NCBI GenBank assembly: GCA_020631735.1
Contig: CM036191.1
Coordinates: 38,485,335 to 38,549,334, forward strand
Origin: Saccharum officinarum
Taxonomy: Eukaryota; Streptophyta; Magnoliopsida; Poales; Poaceae
DNA length: 64,000 bases
Reading direction: 5' to 3'
The notes below the pieces were generated by a model, which did no database searches, was not told where the DNA came from, and was given only the letters and a program-made list of their open reading frames with translations. Both the position numbers and the translations under genes were made by a program. Of the stretch, positions 1 through 9,611 are shown in pieces (the stretch's first letter is position 1; the number at the start of each line of letters is the position of its first letter).

Positions 1-284
1 TAAATAGTTTGAAAACAAACAAACAAATAAAGAAAAGAAAGAAATAAAAAAAATAAAACAAACTTACCTTCTCACCTTGCCGGCTTGGTGGCCCAGCTAG
101 TTGGCCGCTCCTCTCGGCTTTGGGCCGCTCGCGCTGAGCCCCTGTTTCCTCCCCGTTCTCGCTCTTGCCGCGTGGGCCGGCCCATGAGCCGCAGCAGCCA
201 TGCCCTCCTCTCTCCTTTGGCCGCTGACGGTCGGGTCCCACCCGTCGGTCGCTCCCTCGTCGTCTTTCTCGTAACCGAGACGAA
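1..284 (+). repeat. Gypsy family A LTR, left piece
   Basis: This stretch aligns by eye with the family A LTRs at 46905-49823 and 54332-57249, starting about 170 bases into the LTR, so the window opens inside the repeat. The A-rich opening and the GC-rich block that follows match bases near 47071-47350. The LTR resumes at 13713 after the Gypsy B insertion. It is clearly more diverged from the two right-hand copies than they are from each other, so it is an older or different subfamily copy. The short ORFs here are LTR sequence, not genes. Confidence 0.85.
280..284. repeat. Target-site duplication ACGAA, left copy
   Basis: The five bases ACGAA directly precede the first base of the Gypsy B element and recur directly after its last base (13713-13717). 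A 5-bp duplication is normal for LTR-retrotransposon integration, and it proves that 285-13712 entered as one unit. Confidence 0.9.
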
Positions 285-3200
285 TGTCACAGAACCTCCT
301 AATTATGATGGCCCACAAGTACACGTCATTGCCATAACGACCTCTGACAGTCGTACTTATGTTCACCATAACTTAAAAGGCCTGCTTTTACTCCGAACAG
401 GATCCAATCACAGGAGTATTGCAATATTACAATAGTTTATTCAAAATATTCAACAGAGTAAAGTAGCGGAAGTCTTACAATAACTTAGGTTACAAACCAG
501 TTTTTCAAATCTCAAACCTTATGTAACATTATTACAAACCAGTAGTAGAGAAGTATCGTAGTAACTTTATTACATCACACAAGCGAGATGCCTTGCCCAA
601 AGGCCACATAGTCTACTCATCGTCGCTTTCTTCAACCACGATGGTCATGCAACAAGGCTCGAAGCAGACTTGTTCATGAACCGCACCTGCAACAAGGGGT
701 TCAACAAACCCTGAGTACGAGAGTACTCAACAAGACTTACCCGACTAAGACAAAGACTCCAAGGGCATGCTAGCTTTAGGGAATCAAGGTATGGGTAATC
801 AAGAATCAAATTTTCTTTTGCAGAAAAGCTTACTAAGGTAAGTCCTTATCTTCAATATTTTACTTTTACCATTGATGGTTCATTAACCAAATCTAGGTGA
901 TCCTAATCTAGATCAAAGAAATTATCATCAAAACCTTACTTATTCTTTCTTTCAATTCTAGTTCTTAACTACGATGTTGGTGCAAGGCCAAGACTCCTTT
1001 CTCGTGGAGCAACGACGATTCGAACCGCTTCATTTACCCAGCTGGGGATTCCTAACCACACGACATATGTAGAACCGAATCTAGCATATATCAACTCTTA
1101 CCCGAATAACCCAAAACCAGAACGTGTCCATCGCCACCCGAGAGCACAGTACTCCTCGAACCCGGCCCAATTCTAGCCCCGAGGGTACACACTACTCTCG
1201 CCATCTCTCCACTCCCAGTGCGAGGTTAGACGTTCTTGTAATGGACTAACCAAAGTAAGGCTTACCCGACATGGGTATATGGCANNNNNNNNNNNNNNNN
1301 NNNNNNNNNNNNNNNNNNNNNNNNNNNNNNNNNNNNNNNNNNNNNNNNNNNNNNNNNNNNNNNNNNNNNNNNNNNNNNNNNNNNCCACAGTTACGATTTG
1401 AGTACAACTTCCCTTCACGTACAGTCGCAAACTGAAAACCTACTAACTAGTAGCGACATTTCCAGCGATACCATCTTTTAACCTGACAAGTTACTAACGA
1501 GCTCAATCATGAAATTAAGGTGCTAGAGATCACCAAAGGTAGTGACCTAAGGACATCACTCAATCAAAAGGCACACAACACTTAAAGTTCTCAAATTAAC
1601 ATTTATTTACTATTTAATAATTAGGGCATAATTAGAAGTTAATCAAATTTTATCTAAACAAGCTCAAACTTTTTCTATGGGTTAAGAACGATTTATAACA
1701 GTGTCATAATAAATTTCATATTTTTTGGATAAATAAAATAATTATTAAAATTACCTGGAAGTTGCATTTAATCTTTAATGGAAACTAATTAATTCTACTG
1801 CACAAAGTATTCAAATTCATGATTTAACATTTTTCCTAGATAGTTTATACATTGAGAAGCTTACACAAAAATTTTCATGAATTTTGGAACTCTACAAAAT
1901 TTTTAATGAAATAAACAAATAATAGCACTTATTCATTTATTTGAAAAAGAAAAACGAAAAACGAAATCGGGCCGATCTCTTTTTCTCCCGCGGTCCGGCC
2001 CAGCTGGTCGGCCCGCTCGCGCGCGCCCGCGCCCGCTCGGCCGCGCGCCTAGCCGCGCGGCCCAGTAGGCGGCCTGCCTCACGGCGCTGCCCGCTCTCCC
2101 TCTCTCTCGCTGACACCGCGACCTACTTGCATCGCCTTCCTCCCTCCTCCCTCGCTCTCTCCCGCGACCCGGCTGCCCGCGCGGTGGCCGGCCGGCGAGC
2201 GTTGCTTCGGTCACCCATCCAAGCGACCCTACAGCACCTATGACTCACCACGAACCCGTTTAAACCCTAGCGGCTATGCTACAGCTCCGGGAGCCCTTCC
2301 CGACGGCCATGGCGGACCGACGCGACGGTGACCGGCGTCCCGGCGATGCAACCGGTAGCGACTAAAGCGAGAGCACGGGGAGCATCAGGAGCTTACAGCG
2401 GTCGCAGCGAAGCCACAAGGAGGCGCTGGGAGGCGGCGGAGGGTGCTGGCCACGTGAAGCGGCTTGGTCGCCGGAGTTGAGCACGGGAAGCGGTGCTGCG
2501 GCGATCCAGGCGAAGTCAAGCTGGCTTGGGTGGTTCACGAGGTGCGCGAGGATGCGGCGATGCTGTTGGTGCGACTGGCGTGGCCGAAGATGGCCTGGTG
2601 GCCGCAGCGGCGAGCGGCGGAGCTAGCGGCGCGGCGATGGCGAAAACGGAGAAGAAGAAAAACGCGGCGACCTCGACGTATTTATAGAAGATGGTCGCGG
2701 AGCTGGTCTCTGGAAGACGCGCGAGGTCGCGCTGGCGGTCCTGGCACGCGAGAAGGCCGTGGAAGCTGGCCGAAGCCGTCCGGCGTCTCGCCGGCGCCCA
2801 TGCCCCGGGTGGCCGTCGGGTGATTGGCTCAGCACTGTAGCATCCCCCAACTCTGAAATTTAAACTGCTTTTCAAATTACTTTCAAAATTGTATAGCAAC
2901 TTGAAAAACTTCCAATGTATGAAATCTTCAGAATTTCAAGCTCTACAAGTTTTGTATTTAACACTTTTTCAAATTCTCACTGGATTTTGAAATTTGATTT
3001 AAACTAAAAAGGGACACATTTTTCAGATTTGGTAATTAGAAATTACTTTTGATTTTATATTGAAACTTCAAAATCTCCAAACATCAAAGTTGTATATCTT
3101 GACCAGACCTACAACTTTTCTGTTCAAAACTTTTTCAATTCAGCCTCCATTTTGAAATCTTAGTTTGGGGACAAAAATGAATTAAATTTGAAATTTGTTT

Positions 3201-3884
3201 ATGTTCAAATTGCTCCACATTTTACACTAAAACTTTGAAAACTCAAAACACCAAAGTTGTAGCCCTTGAAAAGTTCTACAAACTTGGTTTTGAACTTTTT
3301 CCCAAATTTTGCTTAGATTTTGAATTATTTCAAAAGGGGTAAAATAGGGTTTTGAAATTTAGGGTTTTCGGAGGAATTTTCAATTGGAATTTGTTGCTAC
3401 TTTGATTTGTGATTACTTAGTGATCAAAACCTCACCCAAGGGCATCATTTGGACCAACATAACATGGTTGACCAAATGCCACTCTTGGTTGACCAATTAG
3501 CTTTTGAAATTCTTTTACATTTCTCCCCAGATTTAAATTTAAATTTGAATCAGAAAACTCGTGACAAGTTTTGGGACTCCAATTCAAACTCAAATTTTGG
3601 AGCTTCATTTTAGATGTTGTACTTAAGCTCATACCCTACACTTGACACTAGTGTGCAACACAGTCGCACACCTCAAATTACGCTGGGCATGAACTAAGTA
3701 TTTGCGGTGGCATTCGAAATTTAGGGTTTTCGGTTTCAGAGCACACCACTAAGAAACACATTCAACCTAGATAAGTAAACTTGTTTTAGTTGATGCATAA
3801 CAAGGTTAACCTAACAGGGATGCTTAGCAATGCATTATGATGACATGGCAGATTAATTAGCACTATAACACTCGGGGTGTTACA
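285..3884 (-). repeat. 3' LTR of Gypsy B
   Basis: This is a direct repeat of 9612-13712, beginning TGTCACAGAACC and ending GGTGTTACA on the plus strand (TGTAACACC to TGTGACA in element sense). It is 3600 bases long here against 4101 for its partner, and the shortfall lies at the run of N at 1285-1384. From about 1385 to 3000 it differs from its partner by many one-base gaps. The TATA box in element sense is at 2679-2686. The short ORFs around 1933-2900 are GC-rich LTR sequence. Confidence 0.93.
1285..1384. other. Assembly gap (100 N)
   Basis: There are exactly 100 N bases. The flanks align to about 10608 and about 11193 of the partner LTR, so the real missing sequence is probably near 585 bases and the 100 is a placeholder. 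Any ORF spanning it is meaningless. Confidence 0.97.
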
Positions 3885-3897
3885 GCCCTTCCCCCTT
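3885..3897 (-). promoter_or_regulatory. Polypurine tract of Gypsy B
   Basis: In element sense this reads AAGGGGGAAGGGC immediately before the 3' LTR start TGTAACACC. This is the expected place and composition for the primer of plus-strand DNA synthesis. Confidence 0.9.
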
Positions 3898-4057
3898 AAA
3901 GAAATCTCGTCCCGAGATTTAAAGCCTTGAGTTAAGTAATGGAAAAGGAAACGTGTCAAGCAAACACGTCCAAGACTTGTCTACAAAACAGGTAGGGGTT
4001 TTTTGCATTACAAAGATTTTAAAAGGATAGGTTACAGTTTAAAGAAGAAATTGCAAC

Positions 4058-4288
4058 CTAGATAGAAGCAAAGAACTCTGGGAAATTCTCTAACAGGTAA
4101 TCCTCCGATTCCCAAGTGGCTTCTTCTTCTGAATGTTGATCCCATTGTGTCTTGTACCATTTAATTGTTCTACTCCGGGAAACACGATCCTTTCGATCCA
4201 AAACTCGGATAGGATATTCAGAATATGTCAAATCAGGCTCAAGTTCAACCCCCTCCACATCAGCAACTTGATCAGGCACTTGCAACAC
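4058..4288 (-). pseudogene. Gypsy B chromodomain (C-terminus of pol)
   Basis: This 76-residue frame contains the end of integrase and a chromodomain-like segment with SRSRTIKWYKTQW and EEEATWE motifs, typical of the end of Tekay/Del-type chromovirus integrases. In that family the domain is thought to steer integration to particular chromatin. It is out of frame with the upstream integrase: one base appears to be missing near 4286, between the FHVSQMKKC motif and the chromodomain. The acidic/aromatic ending (ENFPEFFASI) is the natural C-terminus. Confidence 0.85.
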
Positions 4289-5463
4289 TTCTTCATTTGT
4301 GATACATGAAATACATTGTGCACGGCTGACAGTTGTTCAGGCAGCTTTAATCTATATGCCACCTTCCCATATTTTTCAATGATTTGGTATGGTCCAATAT
4401 AACGTGGTGCGAGCTTGCCCTTGACTCCAAATCTATTAACTCCTTTCATGGGTGACACTTTCAGATAAACATAATCTCCCACTTTAAACATCAAGGGTCT
4501 ACGCCTTTTATCCGCATAACTCTTCTGTCGAGACTGAGCAACTTTTAAATTCTTCTGTATCTGCCTAACCTTTTCTTCTGTTTTCTTCACCAGATCAACT
4601 CCATAAAACCATCTTTCTCCTGGTTCTGACCAGTTCAACGGAGTTCTGCACCTGTGGCCATACAATGCTTCAAACGGTGCCATTTTGATACTCTCTTGAT
4701 AACTATTATTGTATGAGAATTCTGCTAACGGTAAACATTCATCCCATTGATCTTGATAGGTGAGAGCACAAGATCTTAACATATCTTCCAAAATTTGATT
4801 TACTCTTTCAGTCTGTCCCCTAGTTTGTGGATGATAGGCTGTGCTGTAAAGAAGTTTAGTACCTAATGACTTTTGAAACTGTCTCCAAAATTGCGAAACA
4901 AACTGAGTACCCCTGTCAGTAACAATTGTTTTGGGTATTCCATGTAAACTCAAAATCCGAGCAACATATATTTCTGCATATCTAGATGCTCTATAGTCAA
5001 CCTTCACAGGTACAAAGTGAGCTGACTTAGTCAAACGGTCCACAATGACCCAAATTGAATCAAAGCCTCTTAAGGTCTTGGGTAACCCAGTAATGAAATC
5101 CATACTGATATCTTCCCATTTCCAGGATGGAATGGGCAAGGGTTGTAACATTCCTGCCGGCTTCAAATGTTCAACTTTCACTTTGCGACAAGTATCACAT
5201 CTGGCAACATACTTGGCGATCTCAATTTTCATTTTGGTCCACCAGAATCTCTGTTTCAAATCTTGATACATCTTATTACTCCCTGGATGAATAGAAAACC
5301 TTGTACTATGTGCTTCATCAAGGATGAGCTGACGTAACTCTAGAACCTTTGGGACCACTAGTCGGTTCTTAAACCACAACACATCTGTATCATCAATACT
5401 GAAATCTGTCTGTTGACCAATTCTAACTTTTTCTTTGATGTGAGCTATTCCGGAATTCTTTCT
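4228..5463 (-). pseudogene. Gypsy B integrase
   Basis: The frame holds an HHCC zinc-binding region (two His near HSTRFSIHPG, then CDTC), the catalytic core with Asp in SMDFITGLP, Asp in VTDRGTQF and Glu in GQTERVNQ, and the GPY/F-like segment APRYIGPYQII. This enzyme joins the retrotransposon cDNA to chromosomal DNA. The usual QTDGQTER motif reads QTRGQTER here. The frame is continuous with RNase H apart from a TAG at 5464-5466, and ends after the one-base loss near 4286 that separates the chromodomain. Confidence 0.93.
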
Positions 5464-5871
5464 CTAAGCAGATACAATCTGATCTTTAATTGTTGATTCT
5501 ACTGTAACATTAGTCAACTGACCTTGTTGAATTATTTCAATATTCAACTTTTCCAATTCGTAACACAAACTGTAATCCATTGGCTTCACAGTCGTACAAT
5601 TGCAATGATTCTTTCTACTGAGTGCATCAGCAACAACATTTGCTTTTCCAGGGTGATAGTGTACTTCCAAATCATAATCCTTTATTAGCTCAAGCCACCT
5701 TCTTTGCCTCATATTCAATTCTGACTGAGTAAAGATATACTTTAAGCTCTTGTGATCTGTATACATGTGGCAAGTATTACCTAACAAGTAATGACGCCAG
5801 ATTTTCAATGCATGAACCACAGCTGCTAGTTCAAGATCATGTGTCGGATAATGTTCTTCATGGCGCTTCAA
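5464..5871 (-). pseudogene. Gypsy B RNase H, C-terminal part
   Basis: The frame begins directly after a TAG (5872-5874) that interrupts the RNase H domain started in the previous frame. It contains [16 protein letters not shown] (catalytic Glu), [11 protein letters not shown] (catalytic Asp) and VVADALSRK (final Asp). RNase H removes the RNA strand during reverse transcription. The stop falls where relatives have Gln (R-Q-L-K context), and another TAG at 5464-5466 closes the segment. Both are in the same frame as the segments on either side. Confidence 0.93.
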
Positions 5872-7374
5872 CTATCTCAAGGCATAAGCAATGACTCTGC
5901 CTTCTTGCATCAATACGCAACCAAGGCCAATACCCGAGGCATCACAGTAAATATCAAATGGCTTTTCTATATCTGGCTGTGCCAAAACTGGAGCAGTTGT
6001 CAATGACTTCTTTAAAATTCTAAAAGCTTTCTCACATTCTGGAGACCATATGAACTTAGTTTGATTCTTCAACAACTCTGTGATTGGCTTGGCTACCTTT
6101 GAAAAGTCAGGTATGAATCGACGGTAATAACCCGCCATTCTCAGAAAACTTCGGACTTCATGAACTGAGATTGGTGGTTTCCAATTCATAATATCTTTCA
6201 CCTTGCCAGGATCTACTGCTACTCCTTCGGCTGACAACACATGGCCTAAGAATTGCATTTCTCTTAACCAAAACTCACATTTACTGAACTTGGCATATAG
6301 TTGGTGATCTCTCAGATGAGTCAGAACAACTCTGAGATGCTCAACATGCTCTTCTTCACTTTTGGAGTATACCAGAATATCATCAATAAAAACAACCACA
6401 AACTTGTCAAGTTTCGGCATGAAAACTGAGTTCATCAGATACATGAAATGTGCCGGTGCATTGGTGAGACCAAAAGACATAACTAGGTACTCATACAGTC
6501 CATATCTGGTGGTGAATGCAGTCTTTGGGATATCTTTAGGTCGAATCTTGATTTGATGGTACCCTGATCGAAGATCGATCTTGGAAAATACCTTTGCCCC
6601 CGCAAGCTGATCAAAGAGTAGATCAATGTGCGGCAACGAATATTTATTCTTAATGGTTACTTCATTCAACGGTCGATAGTCAACACACATCCTTAAAGTC
6701 TGATCTTTCTTCTTGACAAAAAGAGCTGGACATCCCCATGGTGAGGAACTGGGTCTGATAAAACCTTTGTCACGTAACTCTTGCAATTGATCCTTAAGTT
6801 CTGCCAATTCATTGGGTGGCATTCTGTAAGCTCTCCGGGATATTGGAGCAGTACCCGATTTTAACTCAATCACAAATTCTACATCTCTGTCTAGTGGCAG
6901 ACCTAGTAGATCATCTGGAAACACATCTGGAAATTCACAGACTACCGGTATATCACAAATCTCCTGTACTGAAGTTGCACATAACCTTTCAACTGTTCTC
7001 TTTGGGATAGGAAGTTGGATAAGAAGATGAGATTTATTATCTGGCAGGTTCAACCTTATAGTTCCGTGCAGTGCATCTATAAGGGCTCCTCTTTGGTACA
7101 TCCAATTCATACCCAGGATTACATCTATATCCTGTTTCTGTAATATTATCATTGAGGTAGGGAATATATGCCCACCTAACTCTATAGGTACGTCACGTAC
7201 CATCTCCTTAGTACACAGTCGTCCCCCGGGCGACTGGATAAAGAAATCTTCTTGTGTTCCCACAATTGGAATGTCATGCTTAACAACAAAGGTGCGATTT
7301 ATGAATATATGTGATGCACCTGAATCAAATAACAGTACTGTTGGATGATTAGCAACAGGGAACATACCCATCAT
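5872..7374 (-). pseudogene. Gypsy B protease and reverse transcriptase
   Basis: This is the longest intact stretch of the element, 500 codons. An aspartic protease motif [11 protein letters not shown] lies at about residues 15-25. Reverse transcriptase follows: [37 protein letters not shown] and the catalytic FIDD (6379-6390). The start of RNase H ([18 protein letters not shown]) is at the end. It is in frame with gag upstream (TAA at 7489-7491) and RNase H downstream (TAG at 5872-5874). The first Met is probably internal to the gag-pol polyprotein, not a real start. Confidence 0.95.
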
Positions 7375-8109
7375 AACAGGTTCTCCCTCTGGGATTGCAC
7401 TTGCTTGAGTATAGAATACATGTCCGGTCTTCTTCTTCTCACCCTTACCCTTCTGAACATTCAGATTATTATTCTTGTTCTGAGGTTGTTACTGTTGTGG
7501 TACGGGAGCTCTGGGATAGTTGGGATTGTACTGCCTTGGATACGGGCAGTCCTTGGAAAAGTGGCCTGGCTTTCCACAGTTGTAGCAGGGAAAGTTATGG
7601 GTTACTGGAGTCTAGTTTCGAATACCAGGGGCATTCGGCTGTTGTATAAATTGCGGGGTTGCGGCAGGACAGAAAAACGTCTACAGTTGAGCTTGGTATT
7701 GTGGTGGACGATAAGTTGGGTGGAAATGGTTCTGAGGGTGATAAACAAACTTCTGGCGCTTCTTAATGCCACCAGACGGGCTTGAAAACACTGGCTTCTT
7801 TTTCTTCGACTCTTTGTGCAGTCGGGACTTCTCTTCTGACGCAATAGCCACATTGACTATCTCATGGTAAGTGGCATTATAGCAGGTGACTAATGCTTCC
7901 TAGATTCTGGTACTCAAACCTCTCATGAAACAACTTTTCTTCTTCGCATCGGTGTTCACATATTCCGCTGCATACTGGGACAGATGATTGAACTTGCCCA
8001 CATACTGCAGAACTGTCTGGTTCCCTTGCTTCAGCGAGAGAAACTCCTCTAGCTTCATGGCCATGACACCATCTGGGATATAATGTGCTCTAAAGGCTTC
8101 ATGAAACTC
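7375..8109 (-). pseudogene. Gypsy B gag, central and C-terminal part with zinc knuckle
   Basis: The frame of gag continues here through stops at 7900-7902 (TAG), 7681-7683 (TAG), 7612-7614 (TAG) and 7489-7491 (TAA). Between them the capsid-like sequence (EFHEAFRAHYIPDGVMAMK) and a CCHC zinc knuckle CYNCGKPGHFSKDC (7546-7587) are readable. Gag packages the RNA into particles. No frameshift is needed from 8532 to 5464. Each stop sits where CAG or CAA would give Gln, so this segment looks like nonsense decay and not a different gene structure. Confidence 0.85.
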
Positions 8110-8532
8110 CTACCAAGTGACACGGTGGCCAGCAGGCCGTGCGGCGACCAGATTCGCCCACCACGCCCCTGCGGCACCTCTAAGCTGCTGTGCTACAAAC
8201 ACGGGCTTCTGGTGCTCCGTGCACTGTAAAAGTTCAAACTTCTGCTTCATGGTACGAAGCCAGTCATCCGCCTCTAACGGCTCATCTGCCTTTGAGAACA
8301 CTGGTGGACGGGTATCGGTGAAATCCACATAAGTGGTTTCTCCTCCATTGTTACGGCCTCGACGACCCTGATTCCCATTCTGATTCTGATTCTGATTCTG
8401 AGCCAACAGGGTAGTGGCATTAACCAGTGCGGCAATAGCTTCTGCCAAGGTGGGTGGAAACGGTGGGGGATTCGGAGTATTGTCCCCTTCCTGGGAAGTT
8501 CTAGTACCATCTATCTGTTGTACACAAACCAT
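8110..8532 (-). pseudogene. Gypsy B gag N-terminal part
   Basis: This 140-residue frame starts with MVCVQQIDGTRTS, then a Pro-rich segment, an Asn/Gln run (QNQNQNQNGNQ) and RGRNN, followed by the retrotransposon gag domain (DTRPPVFSKADEPLEADDWL, LRGAAGAWW). This is the standard start of a chromovirus gag. It is cut by TAG at 8110-8112 in a W-Q-E-F context. The Met at 8532 is the first in-frame start after the accessory ORF and is taken as the polyprotein start. Confidence 0.92.
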
Positions 8533-8707
8533 ATTTATTTACATCGCTTTATTGAATTAAAAAGCAGTTAGTACAGTACTTGTATACAAACACAAACTTA
8601 TCTTACATTATTTCATTACAAACTTGCTCACAAGCAAGAAACTACCCACTAAGGTTCTTAGAAAGCAGGAAATACTACTATATTACACAACCATCCATGT
8701 CAACACT

Positions 8708-9226
8708 TCACTCCTCATCATCATCGCTGATCACGATCACTCCATCCTCATTCTCTGGAGCACTTGCACCAGTGACATGACTTGCATCATCCCCACTTTC
8801 CATCATGGGTTCATCTTCTTCCGGATCTTCTTCCTCATTGTCCTCTCCATCAGGAACAATCACGGCACCGACATCATCTTCTACTGCCTAGGGCTGATGA
8901 TTGGGATTCATCAGATCATTTAGCCTATGGACTTCCTCATGCAGAACTGTGTTGTACTGCTCCAGGTGTGTCACATAAAGCTCCAACTCACGAACACGAG
9001 CCCTGGCTTCTGTCTCCTTTTCCAGAGACTCATTCTGGAACTGTTTCCAAAAACGCATGTTGCGCTTCAGTCGCTCCACTTTTGATGTAAGCCTTGCAAC
9101 CTCTGATTTTGAATCCGGGTTCGGATTACGGCTACTGCTTGCTCCATCAACTCTGGCGACCAACTGATGATGTGGCACTCCTTGCGGACCCGTTTTCTTG
9201 CGAGGAGTCATCTTCACATGTGCCAT
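8708..9226 (-). pseudogene. Accessory coiled-coil, acidic-tail ORF between primer site and gag (Gypsy B)
   Basis: An ORF of 172 codons precedes gag. The start MAHVKMTPRKK (9224-9226) is basic. A heptad-like charged helix follows (VARLTSKVERLKRN to HLEQYNTVLHEEVHRLNDL). After a TAG at 8888-8890 the same frame continues into a strongly acidic tail (EDNEEEDPEEDEP, VIVISDDDEE) ending in TGA at 8708-8710. I do not recognise a named family. It lies outside gag-pol, about 180 bases before the gag start, in the same transcript sense. A coiled coil plus acidic tail suggests oligomerisation or contact with a basic partner, but its function is unknown. Confidence 0.7.
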
Positions 9227-9597
9227 CCTAAAGCAAGATAGAATTAGGACGATAAGAACAGATAGGAGGGATCTGAAGGTTAGCATGAATAGGATTTGAA
9301 CCTTACTTAACCCAAACCACTTTAAAAGGTCAAGGTAACTTAAGCAGGTTAATTAAACATGATGCATGCATCGTACTTACGATCTAACAGAAAGATTAAG
9401 TAACACATGCAATCTTTATAACATAGGGCACTATACATGATACTTCACTACGAAGCTTTCAAATATGAGCTAAGGAAACTATAGAATAGATTAAGATAAG
9501 CAAAAGTAATTTGGACCAAAATATCAGTATTAAGTTTGTTTGACCCAAATCATTTTGAAGTTTTGCAAGGTAATACTACAATAACCCGAGTGATTAT

Positions 9598-9609
9598 GCT
9601 CTGGTACCA
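9598..9609 (-). promoter_or_regulatory. Primer-binding site of Gypsy B (initiator Met tRNA type)
   Basis: In element sense TGGTACCAGAGC lies two bases inside the 5' LTR. It matches the common plant initiator-Met-tRNA site TGGTATCAGAGC with one transition. Confidence 0.88.
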
Positions 9610-9611
9610 GC

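Noticed and set aside
85..435. 116-codon plus-strand ORF at the window start
   Set aside because: It crosses from family A LTR into family B LTR at the insertion point 284/285, so it cannot be one gene.
1173..1430. ORF running through the N block
   Set aside because: The middle is unknown sequence. The same LTR position at 10499-10726 gives a different frame end.
7345..7853. ORFs on both strands over the gag zinc-knuckle region
   Set aside because: They are in other frames than the gag frame that carries CYNCGKPGHFSKDC, and appear only because gag itself has several stops.
8110..8112. Programmed amber readthrough between gag segments
   Set aside because: Seven stops in one polyprotein are too many for programmed recoding, and they fit decay of Gln codons better.
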